DNA from: Chthoniobacterales bacterium
GTDB lineage: Bacteria > Verrucomicrobiota > Verrucomicrobiia > Chthoniobacterales > UBA6821
Direction of reading: 5' to 3'
NCBI GenBank assembly: GCA_026461395.1
Contig: JAPJNA010000014.1
Location: forward strand, 1-56,374
DNA length: 56,374 bases
Below are positions 35,225-45,263 of this stretch, piece after piece. Position numbers and translations under genes: made by a program. How positions within the stretch are numbered: position 1 is the first letter of the stretch; each line of letters opens with the position of its first letter. A model generated the notes under the pieces. That model was not told where the DNA came from. It did not search any database and worked only from the letters and a program-made list of their open reading frames with translations.

Positions 35225-36157
35225 TTACTGGGCAAGGGCAGTCTTGAAATACGAAATCGTCTTTTCGATGCCCTGCTCGAGCGGGACTTTCGGCTCCCAG
35301 CCTAGGACATCCTTGGCGAGAGAGATGTCGGGCTTGCGCTGCTTCGGGTCATCTGATGGTAGAGGGAGATGAGTAATCTTGGACTTCCCACCCACCTTTT
35401 TGAGCACGAGTTCGGCCAGCTGGAGCATCGTAAATTCTCCGGGATTACCAAGGTTCATCGGGCCAACAATTTTATCCTGCTCCATGAATCGCATGAATCC
35501 GTCGACAAGGTCATCGACATAGCAGAAGGATCGAGTCTGGGAGCCCTCACCGTACACCGTGAGGTCTTTCCCTTGAAGGGCCTGAACGATAAAGTTGGAG
35601 ACGACGCGACCGTCGTCGGGAAGCATGCGTGGGCCGTAGGTGTTGAAGATGCGGATAACGCGGATATCGACGCCATTCTCGCGGTGATAGTCGAAGAAGA
35701 GAGTCTCGGCCGCGCGCTTCCCCTCATCATAGCAAGAGCGCAATCCGATCGGATTCACATGGCCCCAATAGGACTCGGGCTGGGGATGGACATTTGGATC
35801 TCCATAGACCTCCGAGGTAGAGGCCTGGAAGACACGGGCTTTCACCCGCTTGGCCAGTCCCAGACAGTTGATGGCCCCAACCACGGAGGTCTTCATCGTC
35901 TTGATGGGGTTGTACTGGTAATGCGGGGGGGATGCCGGGCAGGCGAGATTGTAAATCCTGTCGACCTCGAATTTGAAAGGGTCAATGACATCGTGGCGCA
36001 CGAGCTCGAAGCTGGGATTGCCAATAAGATGCTGGATATTCGACTTACGACCAGTGAAGAAATTATCGAGGCAGATGACTTCGTGCCCCTGCTCGATAAG
36101 GCGGTCGCTGAGGTGAGATCCAAGGAATCCGGCTCCGCCGGTAATGAGAATACGCAT
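35225..36157 (-). CDS. uxs: UDP-glucuronate decarboxylase (UDP-xylose synthase)
   Basis: A 310-residue extended SDR that decarboxylates UDP-glucuronate to UDP-xylose. The NAD motif GGAGFLG is at 7-13, the catalytic E116 lies in [10 protein letters not shown], and Y143/K147 in [38 protein letters not shown] and [10 protein letters not shown] are specific to UXS and strongly like plant and animal sequences, without their N-terminal membrane anchor, so this protein is soluble. It sits between tRNA-Leu and ugd on the minus strand. UDP-xylose presumably feeds surface glycans; no glycosyltransferase is in the window. Confidence 0.95.
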   Translation of the reverse strand: MRILITGGAGFLGSHLSDRLIEQGHEVICLDNFFTGRKSNIQHLIGNPSFELVRHDVIDPFKFEVDRIYNLACPASPPHYQYNPIKTMKTSVVGAINCLGLAKRVKARVFQASTSEVYGDPNVHPQPESYWGHVNPIGLRSCYDEGKRAAETLFFDYHRENGVDIRVIRIFNTYGPRMLPDDGRVVSNFIVQALQGKDLTVYGEGSQTRSFCYVDDLVDGFMRFMEQDKIVGPMNLGNPGEFTMLQLAELVLKKVGGKSKITHLPLPSDDPKQRKPDISLAKDVLGWEPKVPLEQGIEKTISYFKTALAQ

Positions 36158-36231
36158 TGGTAAATTTGAACTAGAAATATGGAAAAGAGAAAAGCCTCAA
36201 AAGCAATGCCTCATGGAAAAAAGAGGGAATC

Positions 36232-36314
36232 TACCGGCGGTCGGGTTCGAACCGACACTCTTTAAAGGAACCGGATTTTGAGTCCGGCGCGTCTGCCAAT
36301 TCCGCCACGCCGGC
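36232..36314 (-). tRNA. tRNA-Leu (anticodon CAA), CCA not encoded
   Basis: Read on the minus strand from 36314: acceptor GCCGGCG pairs with CGCCGGT (one G-U), D-arm GGCGGAATTGGCAGACGC, anticodon stem CCGGA/TCCGG with loop CTCAAAA (anticodon CAA), a long variable arm TTCCTTTAAAGAGTG typical of class II tRNAs, and T-arm GTCGGTTCGAACCCGAC. The discriminator A at 36232 is followed by GAT, so CCA must be added after transcription. Confidence 0.96.
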
Positions 36315-36391
36315 GTGGGAAAGATATAAAACTACCCGAGCATTGTAAGGAAGGCAAGGAAGCAACAAGGCTACACTGAAAGCGCCGGAAC

Positions 36392-38338
<1,947 letters not shown>

Positions 38339-38436
38339 TCTATGGAGGGGTTAAAACTTCTACTGGGGAGTGAATCTCCTTTTCATCAGAAAGCGGGAAA
38401 AAGAAAAAGGATAACCTATACCGACGCTTCCCTTCT

Positions 38437-39057
38437 TCACTCTCCGATTTCTCTCTCCAAGAGCTGAAAGCGGAATCGCTCGTCGTAGGAACCGTTATTG
38501 TGAGTACGGCAACAGGCAAGGCAGGCGATCCGCTTCCTTGGCCTGCGAACACGCGAGTGGCTAACTCCGCAACCCGGACAACTTAACAGGTAGCGCCGCC
38601 TCATTCGCCGACTCACAAAGGGAAGCTGATGGGTGCGCTTCTCATCGGGAATCCCAAGATCGCTGCAGGCCTCTCGCCACTCCAAGCCGTGAGGCGCAAG
38701 ACGGCGGCGCCCATGGCGGTGTTGGGCCAGAAGGTGAGCTAGTTCATGGAGCAAGGTCTTCTCCACCTCGGCCTCGGAGATTTCCTTCAAGGCTGGGTTC
38801 AGCCAGACCTCCCAGCGTGAAACGATGGCGACACCGGCAGTGGTCCTCATCCGTGAATTCCAGCCGACGATGACCAAGGGCGAGAGCTTAGGCGCGATAG
38901 GATGAAGGAGTGCCCTAGCCTGCTCCTCAAGTAACGGATCGCGTTTCCGGGAATTCCCCGAAGAAGGAGGCTTTACTGCTGCGTCAAGAGACTGTCCGAA
39001 AAGAAGTTTTAGCTGACCCGTTAGCTGACCTTTCAACTGACCCACAAGTGAGCTCAT
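38437..39057 (-). CDS. SprT-like zinc metalloprotein
   Basis: A 206-residue protein with a SprT/Spartan-type metallopeptidase core: HELAH at 104-108 and a third ligand H123 in PHGLEWREAC. A C-terminal zinc ribbon follows, C160-x2-C163 and C179-x2-C182, as in SprT-like proteins. The first 20 residues are a GQLKGQLTGQLK near-repeat of unknown meaning. In eukaryotes Spartan degrades DNA-protein crosslinks; bacterial SprT function is unproven. It starts 12 bp after the cysteine desulfurase stop, so the two are cotranscribed. Confidence 0.85.
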   Translation of the reverse strand: MSSLVGQLKGQLTGQLKLLFGQSLDAAVKPPSSGNSRKRDPLLEEQARALLHPIAPKLSPLVIVGWNSRMRTTAGVAIVSRWEVWLNPALKEISEAEVEKTLLHELAHLLAQHRHGRRRLAPHGLEWREACSDLGIPDEKRTHQLPFVSRRMRRRYLLSCPGCGVSHSRVRRPRKRIACLACCRTHNNGSYDERFRFQLLEREIGE

Positions 39058-39069
39058 ATCTTCATTTCA

Positions 39070-40227
39070 CTACACAATTGGGGATCGGGCCTGACGTTTC
39101 AGAACACGGCTCAGTGCGGCAAGAGTTCCATCGATCGCTTCCGTCGTCGTCTCCTGTCCCAGTGAGAAGCGCACGGTCGCGCGGGCTAGATCTTCAGATG
39201 CCCCCATGGCGAGCAGTACGTGCGAAGCCTGGATCGATCCCACCATGCAGGCGGACCCGCTGGAGGCGGCAACCCCTTCGAGGTCAAGACCCATCAGTAG
39301 GGTCTCTCCATCGCAACCTGGGAAGCTGACATTGAGCGTGTTGGCAAGTGAGGGAGCCGAGGCGGCATTCCGTACTGCCGAGGGGTCGATGGTTCGAATG
39401 CCTTGCCAAAGACGATCCCGAAGATCTGACTCACGGACTTGTTTCTCCTTACCCGAAGCCTCTCTCACTGCGACTTCAGCCGCGGCGGCCATGCCGGCGA
39501 TGGCCGGGACATTCTCGGTGCCAGGACGACGCTCATTCTCATGAAAGCCCCCGTGCTGGATCGCCTCAATGGAGACACCCGACCGGAGCCAGAGGAATCC
39601 AGCACCATGGGGACCATGGAACTTGTGTGCTGTCGCTGAGAGAGCGTCGACACCAAGATCAACGGGCCTGCAGGGAATCTTGCCAAAAGCTTGGACGGCA
39701 TCGCTATGGAAAAGGATACCCCTCTCCCGGCAGAGAGCTGAGAGTTCGGCAATCGGCTGGATGACACCCGTCTCGTTGTTGGCGATCATCACCGAAGCAA
39801 GCAATGTCTCGGGCCGCAGGGCAGCAGCAAAAACCTCCGGATCGATCACTCCTTGAGCATCGACAGGAATCTCGGTCAGTTCGAATCCCTCCCTCTCAGC
39901 CAAGGAGCGCATGGCATGGAGCACTGCATGATGCTCGGTGGAGACGGTAACAAGGTGATTTTTACTTGAGGAGCGGTGTTGCCGTGCCAGTCCCAGGATC
40001 GCCAGATTGCAGCTCTCCGTACCGCCGGAGGTGAAGATGATCTCATGGGATTTGGCCCCGAGTAGTGCGGCGATCCGGTCACGCGCCTCATCGACGGCAG
40101 CTCGGGCGACTCTAGCAGAGGCATGGATGCCGGAGGGATTACCCAGCAGATCCCCCAGAAGGGGCAGCATGGCATTCCTGGCTTCGGAAGAGAGCGGTGT
40201 GGTTGCGTTGTGATCGAGATAGATCAT
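39070..40227 (-). CDS. Cysteine desulfurase, NifS/IscS family
   Basis: A 385-residue PLP enzyme that releases sulfur from cysteine for Fe-S clusters or thio-modification. The start at 40227 (MIYLDHNATTPL) is the family opening; ten extra upstream codons are unlikely. The PLP lysine is K202 in SATAHKFHGPHG, and the persulfide cysteine is C327 in ASSGSACMVGS, with the short loop of the NifS/IscS group. No iscU, iscR or mnmA is adjacent; the gene is followed by a SprT-like gene. Which acceptor it serves is unknown. Confidence 0.92.
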   Translation of the reverse strand: MIYLDHNATTPLSSEARNAMLPLLGDLLGNPSGIHASARVARAAVDEARDRIAALLGAKSHEIIFTSGGTESCNLAILGLARQHRSSSKNHLVTVSTEHHAVLHAMRSLAEREGFELTEIPVDAQGVIDPEVFAAALRPETLLASVMIANNETGVIQPIAELSALCRERGILFHSDAVQAFGKIPCRPVDLGVDALSATAHKFHGPHGAGFLWLRSGVSIEAIQHGGFHENERRPGTENVPAIAGMAAAAEVAVREASGKEKQVRESDLRDRLWQGIRTIDPSAVRNAASAPSLANTLNVSFPGCDGETLLMGLDLEGVAASSGSACMVGSIQASHVLLAMGASEDLARATVRFSLGQETTTEAIDGTLAALSRVLKRQARSPIV

Positions 40228-40371
40228 GAAGAAAGGATTGGATGAATATTCTCTCAATCGGATGCGCTCGGCAATGCCTCAAAAGCTCGCCTGCTCGAAT
40301 CCGAACAACCTCATCGTACGCTGATGCTCTCCTTGCCATCGTCCTCAGCCTGTAACAGCATGGCACGTCTT

Positions 40372-40791
40372 ATGACCGCAGATTCGATTATTCCAGACCT
40401 TCAGGCCGCAATCCTCTGCGAGGATGTCCGGGCCGAAATTAGCGGCCAACAGACACTCATCGGCGTGATTGGGGCTATCCCGACGCCCACGCTACCGATC
40501 GCGTTCTTCAAGCTCTGCCTCTGGACCCGCTGGTGTGGCGGTAGTGGTGACTTCATCCAGAAGTGCCTCATCTATGATCCAGAAGAGGATCAGGCGATTG
40601 CGCAGGCGGAGGTTCCCTTCAGCCTTTCCGATTTGAGCGCGCATGCCACGAATGTGCATTTCTTCGGTGGAGTCCAGTTCCAGAAATACGGGACCTACCA
40701 TGTCGAGGTCCTGATCGACGATCAGATACAGCTCAGGATCCCCGTACCCGTACTCCAGATGGAAGTTCCCCGACCACCAGGCAATTATTAA
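40372..40791 (+). CDS. Conserved hypothetical protein (DUF6941-like)
   Basis: About 139 residues from ATG 40372 (MTADSIIPDL); ATG 40360 or 40324 are alternatives. No signal peptide or membrane segment is seen. The pattern of an early LCEDVRAEISGQQTLIGVIG followed by beta-rich sequence and a C-terminal strand pair (YGTYHVEVLIDDQIQLRIPV) resembles small uncharacterised proteins that I recall as DUF6941; that family name is from memory. The fold looks like an all-beta sandwich. It is divergent from the cysteine desulfurase and converges with the metallo-hydrolase gene. Function unknown. Confidence 0.65.
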   Translation: MTADSIIPDLQAAILCEDVRAEISGQQTLIGVIGAIPTPTLPIAFFKLCLWTRWCGGSGDFIQKCLIYDPEEDQAIAQAEVPFSLSDLSAHATNVHFFGGVQFQKYGTYHVEVLIDDQIQLRIPVPVLQMEVPRPPGNY

Positions 40792-40811
40792 GGCCTAGGC
40801 ATCCTAGGATG

Positions 40812-41600
40812 CTAAAAATCGAGTATCTCACCATCCTCGGGAGTAAAAATATCGGAGATGAGAGGCAAGAGTTCCTCCATCTTTCCATGAAGTTCCTCCC
40901 GATCATTTGCCACATCCTCCGAAAGATGAATCAGGCAGAGCGCATTCAGGTTGGCCTCGCGGAGAACCCCTACAAGTTCGTTCTTGCTGACATGGGAGAG
41001 TTCGCAGACGAGGACATTCGCAGGCGTTGACACCAACTCGACAAGGTCGTCAGCAGAGGAAAGATCACCACTGAAGATGGCTCGGAAATCAGCAGCAATG
41101 ATTTCCAATGAATAGGAGTTACACGGAAGCGCGGCAACCGCACCAGGAAGAGAACGGTAGCACCGCTCGAGATGACGATTGGAAAACGGCGTCACGGAGA
41201 TACTCCCATCGGCGAGCATCTGCGACTCCCGATTCTGCCAGGCAATCCAGACGACCGGGAATCCCAACCCCTCCTCCGTGAGGTAGAGGGCATTGATCCA
41301 GGCATGGATCGGGGCAATCATCTCCTCAGGGAGAGCGATCTCGAGAGGCTTCGTTCGTTCCAGGAGCATCGCCCCCTGAAGCAGGGCGGGCAGCCCTCCG
41401 ATGTGATCGACATGGCCGTGAGTGATCAGGACGGCATCGAGGTCCCGAATCAAGGTTCCACGATCGCGCAGAGAATGGACGCACGGCTCACCAGCATCGA
41501 TGAGCAGATGTTTTCCCTCCAGAAGTAGAAGAGAACTGGCAAAGAATCGGTCGGCCTGAGGAAAGCCGGAACCTGTACCGAGAAAGCTGATGGATGGCAT
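40812..41600 (-). CDS. Metallo-beta-lactamase fold hydrolase, RNase Z/ElaC-like
   Basis: A 262-residue protein from ATG 41600 (MPSISFLGTGSGFP), the usual opening of RNase Z-like proteins; 27 upstream codons are probably not translated. The zinc motif is HGHVDH at 61-66, with further ligands likely in IFSGDLSSADD and a C-terminal LIHLSEDV. The tRNA-recognition arm of true RNase Z is not obvious, so it may be a phosphodiesterase or other member rather than a tRNA 3' processing enzyme. Confidence 0.8.
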   Translation of the reverse strand: MPSISFLGTGSGFPQADRFFASSLLLLEGKHLLIDAGEPCVHSLRDRGTLIRDLDAVLITHGHVDHIGGLPALLQGAMLLERTKPLEIALPEEMIAPIHAWINALYLTEEGLGFPVVWIAWQNRESQMLADGSISVTPFSNRHLERCYRSLPGAVAALPCNSYSLEIIAADFRAIFSGDLSSADDLVELVSTPANVLVCELSHVSKNELVGVLREANLNALCLIHLSEDVANDREELHGKMEELLPLISDIFTPEDGEILDF

Positions 41601-41674
41601 GAGTGCAGAAGGTTGCCCGACAAAACTGAAAAGCGAGCGTAAAGGGCACTCTAGCAAAAAAACACTTTTCCTCT

Positions 41675-41703
41675 TTGACACCTACCTCGTCACTCCCTAC
41701 TCT
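41675..41703 (+). promoter_or_regulatory. Candidate sigma-70 promoter for rplM-rpsI
   Basis: TTGACA at 41675-41680 is a perfect -35 box, followed after 17 bases by TACTCT (41698-41703), a weak -10. The predicted start would leave a leader of about 17 bases before the rplM ATG at 41727. Confidence 0.45.
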
Positions 41704-41726
41704 TTACCTCCTTTCCCGAAATCCGT

Positions 41727-42152
41727 ATGAAGACTTTTTCCGCTAAAGCCCCCGAGGTTAAACGCCAGTGGTGGGTGATCGATGCCAAGAACCAATATCT
41801 CGGCCATGTTGCCGTACAAGCCGCCAATCTGCTCCGCGGCAAGCATAAGGCGATCTGGACGCCCCATGTGGACACCGGCGATTTTGTCGTGGTGATCAAC
41901 GCGGCTGAAATCCAGATCGGCGGCAAGAAGGAGACCCAGAAGAGCTACATGAGCTTCTCCGGATTCGTCGGAGGTCATAAGTCCGAGACCTTCCGCCAGC
42001 GTCGCGAGCGTCGCCCCGAACTCCTCATCGAGCGTGCGGTCAAGGGAATGATCCCCCACAATCGTCTTGGAAGCACGGTCTACCGCAAGCTGAAGGTTTA
42101 CAAGGGTTCCGAGCATCCTCATACGGCTCAGAATCCTCAGCCTGCCAAGTAA
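41727..42152 (+). CDS. rplM: 50S ribosomal protein L13
   Basis: A 141-residue ribosomal protein. Marks are WWVIDAKNQYLGHVAVQAANLLRGKHK near the start, GDFVVVINAAEIQIGG and MIPHNRLGSTVYRKLKVYKG. It forms the conserved rplM-rpsI pair with S9, 35 bp apart. A TTGACA-type promoter lies upstream and an intrinsic terminator follows rpsI. Confidence 0.98.
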   Translation: MKTFSAKAPEVKRQWWVIDAKNQYLGHVAVQAANLLRGKHKAIWTPHVDTGDFVVVINAAEIQIGGKKETQKSYMSFSGFVGGHKSETFRQRRERRPELLIERAVKGMIPHNRLGSTVYRKLKVYKGSEHPHTAQNPQPAK

Positions 42153-42187
42153 CTTCATTTTTCCAAAAAAAGATCTCAATACATCTC

Positions 42188-42589
42188 ATGGCCACCGCTA
42201 AAACACCTACCACAGGTACCACAGGACGCCGCAAGACGGCTGTCGCTCGCATTAATATCGCTCCGGGTTCCGGAAAGATCAGCGTCAACGGCAAGAACTT
42301 CGAGGATTACTTCACCACCATCTCGATGCAGAACACTGTCCTCAAGCCTCTTGAGGTCGTGAATGCCATCAAATCCTATGATGTCGAAGCCAAGACCTCC
42401 GGTGGTGGTCTTCAGGGTCAGGCCGGTGCACTCAGTCTTGCCATTGCCCGCGCTCTTAACGAATTCAACGAAGCCAACCGTCCTCTACTCAAAACAGACG
42501 GCCTCCTGACCCGCGACTCCCGCAGACGCGAGCGTAAGAAGCCAGGCCGCCCGGGTGCCCGCAAGCGCTTCCAGTTCTCCAAGCGTTAA
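42188..42589 (+). CDS. rpsI: 30S ribosomal protein S9
   Basis: A 133-residue ribosomal protein with GRRKTAVARINIAPGSGKIS near the start, GGGLQGQAGALSLAIARAL in the middle, and the invariant basic tail ending in KFQFSKR-like residues (here ARKRFQFSKR) that reaches the P-site tRNA. The first 12 residues are Thr/Ala-rich. It is the second gene of the rplM operon. Confidence 0.98.
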   Translation: MATAKTPTTGTTGRRKTAVARINIAPGSGKISVNGKNFEDYFTTISMQNTVLKPLEVVNAIKSYDVEAKTSGGGLQGQAGALSLAIARALNEFNEANRPLLKTDGLLTRDSRRRERKKPGRPGARKRFQFSKR

Positions 42590-42629
42590 TTCGCCCAGTA
42601 CTTTCGGCACGATTTTTGTGCCACCTTTC

Positions 42630-42667
42630 AAGAAGAGCTTCCTGCAAAGGAAGCTCTTCTTCTTTAT
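42630..42667 (+). terminator. Intrinsic terminator of rplM-rpsI
   Basis: AAGAAGAGCTTCC (42630-42642) and GGAAGCTCTTCTT (42649-42661) form a perfect 13-bp stem with a 6-base loop TGCAAA, followed by CTTTAT. It lies 40 bases past the rpsI stop. Confidence 0.88.
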
Positions 42668-42697
42668 AGCTAAGGCCTAGCGGACAGTTCCCGAGAC

Positions 42698-43396
42698 ATG
42701 AAGCATCATCAAAACAACGTGATCCGTGCCGCATGGAAAGAATCCCTGACTGCGCTCCGTGCTAATCTGATCCCCGGACTGTTCCTTCAACTCCTCATGG
42801 CCTTCATGGCCGCAACCTACTTTCTGAGTCCGGACGCCAGAGCCACATTCGAAAAACTGACGCTTCTGCGCTCCCACTGGGGACTACTTTTTTCCTTTAT
42901 CGGCACCTCAGCGGCCTCGGCGGTTCTACCCGAATTTCTGCAACTCCTTCTTCGCAGAAAACTCGGAACAAACTCTAGCACTCTCGGACAACGTCTTCTT
43001 TTCGCAGTTCCTTTCTGGGGACTCATCGGCATGCAGGTCGATCTTTTTTATCGACTCCAATATGCCCTTTTCGGCCCCTCGGACACGGCCTTGGTGATCA
43101 TAAAAAAAGTCCTCGTTGATGCCTTTCTCTACTGCCCTCTTCTTGCAATGCCGCAGGCTGTCTGTGTCTTCCTCTGGAGAGACCACGGCTTCACGCTTCG
43201 CGGATTCAGAGGCCATCACCCAGTGCCTTTCTATGCTTTGAGGATTTTCCCTGTCCTGATGGCGAACTGGATGGTCTGGATTCCGCTTGTCACCATTATT
43301 TACTCGCTGCCTGCGGCACTCGGGGTCCCGTTCTTTATCGTGGCCCAATCGTTCTGGGTCATGGTCTTCACAACCCTCTCCGAGAAGAATAAATAG
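42698..43396 (+). CDS. Multi-pass membrane protein resembling Mpv17/PMP22 family
   Basis: A 232-residue protein with about four to five hydrophobic segments (roughly 24-43, 62-86, 100-118, 136-160 and 183-228). The second half matches the Mpv17/PMP22 pattern as I know it: F-W-G-x-x-x-x-Q-x-D-x-x-Y (106-118), KKVLVDAFLYCPL (136-148, where Mpv17 proteins have K-x-x-x-D-Q-x-x-x-x-P), FPVLMANWMVWIP (184-196, compare P-x-x-x-N-W-x-V-W-P) and a closing FW-x-x-x-x-x-x-LS (219-228). Mpv17 proteins are eukaryotic mitochondrial or peroxisomal membrane channels; bacterial relatives are little known. It sits alone between the rpsI terminator and uppP. The family call is by eye only. Confidence 0.55.
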   Translation: MKHHQNNVIRAAWKESLTALRANLIPGLFLQLLMAFMAATYFLSPDARATFEKLTLLRSHWGLLFSFIGTSAASAVLPEFLQLLLRRKLGTNSSTLGQRLLFAVPFWGLIGMQVDLFYRLQYALFGPSDTALVIIKKVLVDAFLYCPLLAMPQAVCVFLWRDHGFTLRGFRGHHPVPFYALRIFPVLMANWMVWIPLVTIIYSLPAALGVPFFIVAQSFWVMVFTTLSEKNK

Positions 43397-43469
43397 CCTC
43401 TCGTACTGCTTCGCACGATTGCCAACGGCTTCCCTTATCTCTTAATTACCCAATACCGACACACGCACT

Positions 43470-44330
43470 ATGGAACCCAACCTTCTTCAGATTCTCTTTC
43501 TCGGCCTCGTTCAGGGAGCAGCCGAACTCCTTCCTGTCTCGAGCTCAGCCCACGTGATTGTGGCTGAAAAGCTTATGGGCTTGGATCCTTCCAGCCCAGC
43601 GATGACCTTCCTTCTTGTGATGCTTCACACCGGAACTATGGTCGCGGTCATCGCTTATTTCTGGAATGCATGGAAGAGGACCTTCTTTGCGAGTGCCACA
43701 AGTCTCCGGGAGACAGCAGTGAATGTTTTTGTGGCTACTGTTGCGACCCTGGTCGTCGGTTTGGCTCTGAAAGTCCTCATCGAGAAGGTCTTCATGCACG
43801 GCACTACCAAGGATGAGATGGAAGATCTCTTCGGGCACCTTCCCCTGGTCGGCGGAGCTATCTTTACTGCAGGAGTGCTGATCCTGGTAGCGGGACATCT
43901 GCGCGGAAGTCAGGGCACCCGCTCACTGGGGATTCTCTCCTCGGCCTGGATCGGCATCTCGCAGGGCTTCTGCCTGCCGTTCCGTGGACTCTCACGATCA
44001 GGCACCACGATCTCCGTGGGTATGCTTCAGGGCATCAACCGCCAACGTGTCGAGGAATTCAGCTTCGCCCTGGCGGTGATCATCACCCCACCCGCAGTGG
44101 CCAAGGAGCTCATGAGACTGCTCAAGTCCCATGCCGAGGCAGCCTCCCCACACCACCTTCTCCATCTGATCGGCCCAGGTCTCATCGGCATGATCGGTGC
44201 CTTTGTGGCGGGCCTGCTCGCTCTCCGGCTTCTCTCCTCCTGGTTAGAGAAAGGTCACTGGGCATGGTTCGGCTATTACTGTGTCGCCTTCTCGGGCTTT
44301 GTTTTCTTTCTCGCCTCCCGCGGATACTAA
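43470..44330 (+). CDS. uppP: Undecaprenyl-diphosphatase (UppP/BacA)
   Basis: A 286-residue integral membrane pyrophosphatase that recycles undecaprenyl diphosphate for peptidoglycan and other surface polymers; overexpression gives bacitracin resistance. The two signature loops are QGAAELLPVSSSAH (15-28; the first acidic residue of the usual E-x-x-x-E motif is replaced by A, as Q-G-x-x-E is retained) and PFRGLSRSGTTIS, the phosphate-binding loop. Eight or so membrane helices fill the remainder. The next gene, a lipoprotein, starts 16 bp downstream. Confidence 0.95.
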   Translation: MEPNLLQILFLGLVQGAAELLPVSSSAHVIVAEKLMGLDPSSPAMTFLLVMLHTGTMVAVIAYFWNAWKRTFFASATSLRETAVNVFVATVATLVVGLALKVLIEKVFMHGTTKDEMEDLFGHLPLVGGAIFTAGVLILVAGHLRGSQGTRSLGILSSAWIGISQGFCLPFRGLSRSGTTISVGMLQGINRQRVEEFSFALAVIITPPAVAKELMRLLKSHAEAASPHHLLHLIGPGLIGMIGAFVAGLLALRLLSSWLEKGHWAWFGYYCVAFSGFVFFLASRGY

Positions 44331-44346
44331 CGATACATCACAACTC

Positions 44347-44745
44347 ATGAAGTTCTTCACCCCTCCCCTCTTATCTCTCTTGTTCGCGGCTCTTTTCTTG
44401 TCTGGCTGCTCGTCAGGGCAGAACAAGGAGACACTGCTGACTGCTGCCGGATTCCGCACGGTCGTTCCGACCACTCCCAAACAGATCGCCCAACTCAAGA
44501 CCCTCCCCCAGCTGAAGGTCATCCCTGTCACCAAGAACGGAAAGACGGCTTTCCTGTTTGCGGATGCCTCTCGCAACACCCTCTTGATCGGAAACCAAAA
44601 GCAGTACACCGCTTATCAGCAGTATGCTCTCCAGTATAAAATGCAGCAGGACAAGGAGGCGACCGCCGCTCTCAATGCCGATGCATCGCAGTGGGGTTGC
44701 TGGGGTGGGATGGATGGACCGTTCTGGGGACCAGGCTTCTATTAA
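44347..44745 (+). CDS. Small lipoprotein of the AAGF/TTP repeat family, copy 1
   Basis: A 132-residue lipoprotein starting at 44347 (MKFFTPPLLS); the lipobox is LFLSGC with C21. The mature part reads TLLTAAGFRTVVPTTPKQ, then a lysine-valine-proline strand, FADASRNTLLIGNQKQY, and ends in Gly/Trp-rich WGCWGGMDGPFWGPGFY. It is a clear paralogue of the next gene. Similar small lipoproteins with an A-A-G-F and Y-A-D-P-type core occur in other Gram-negatives but have no known function. Confidence 0.8.
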   Translation: MKFFTPPLLSLLFAALFLSGCSSGQNKETLLTAAGFRTVVPTTPKQIAQLKTLPQLKVIPVTKNGKTAFLFADASRNTLLIGNQKQYTAYQQYALQYKMQQDKEATAALNADASQWGCWGGMDGPFWGPGFY

Positions 44746-44778
44746 TCGTTACAAATTCCCATCTTAGACCCCACGTTT

Positions 44779-45177
44779 GTGAAGCACTCAGCAATTCTAC
44801 TTCTCTGTATGGCCGGACTGGTGGCCTGCTCGAATCTCAGCGAAAAAAGAACCCTCTTGGCCGCTGCAGGATTCAAGACGATTCCAGCGACGACTCCAGC
44901 TCAGTTAGCAAAGCTCAATTCCCTGAAATCCGGAAAAGTGGTTCCCTTGGTTGGAAAGAATGGAACTGTTTATGTCTTCGCTGATACGGCTCGCAAAGCT
45001 CTTTTGGCGGGGAATGCATCCCAATATGAGGCCTATCGTAAACTTAAGGTAAGTCAGCAGAAAATCGATGAGAAGCTCTTGGATGCCCAAGTCAACATGG
45101 ATGACAACGACTGGAACGCTTGGGGACCATTAAGTGGCTACGGCAACGGGTGGAGTGTGGCTTCCGATCCTCTCTAA
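44779..45177 (+). CDS. Small lipoprotein of the AAGF/TTP repeat family, copy 2
   Basis: A 132-residue paralogue of the preceding gene, 33 bp downstream, with a GTG start at 44779. The lipobox is GLVACS (C17). Matching core: TLLAAAGFKTIPATTPAQLA, KVVPLVGKNG, VFADTARKALLAGNASQYEA. The tail is again Gly/Trp-rich (NDWNAWGPLSGYGNGW). Identical length and layout point to a tandem duplication with considerable divergence. Function unknown; an outer-membrane or periplasmic location is likely. Confidence 0.8.
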   Translation: MKHSAILLLCMAGLVACSNLSEKRTLLAAAGFKTIPATTPAQLAKLNSLKSGKVVPLVGKNGTVYVFADTARKALLAGNASQYEAYRKLKVSQQKIDEKLLDAQVNMDDNDWNAWGPLSGYGNGWSVASDPL

Positions 45178-45213
45178 TTAGTCTCCAACTGACGCGCCCC
45201 AGATTCCAACTCT

Positions 45214-45231
45214 CTCATGATCGCTCATGAG
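45214..45231. terminator. Hairpin between converging lipoprotein and SYLF genes
   Basis: CTCATGA (45214-45220) and TCATGAG (45225-45231) form a perfect 7-bp stem with a TCGC loop, 37 bases after the lipoprotein stop and 33 bases past the facing gene's stop. There is no T-run, so it may be a weak or Rho-assisted end. Confidence 0.35.
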
Positions 45232-45263
45232 TAATGGCAGAAGAGAGGATTTATTAAGCCAAA

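Noticed and set aside
35369-36163. A 264-codon plus-strand frame opposite uxs
   Set aside because: Mirrors the coding frame of a strongly conserved enzyme; no recognisable domain.
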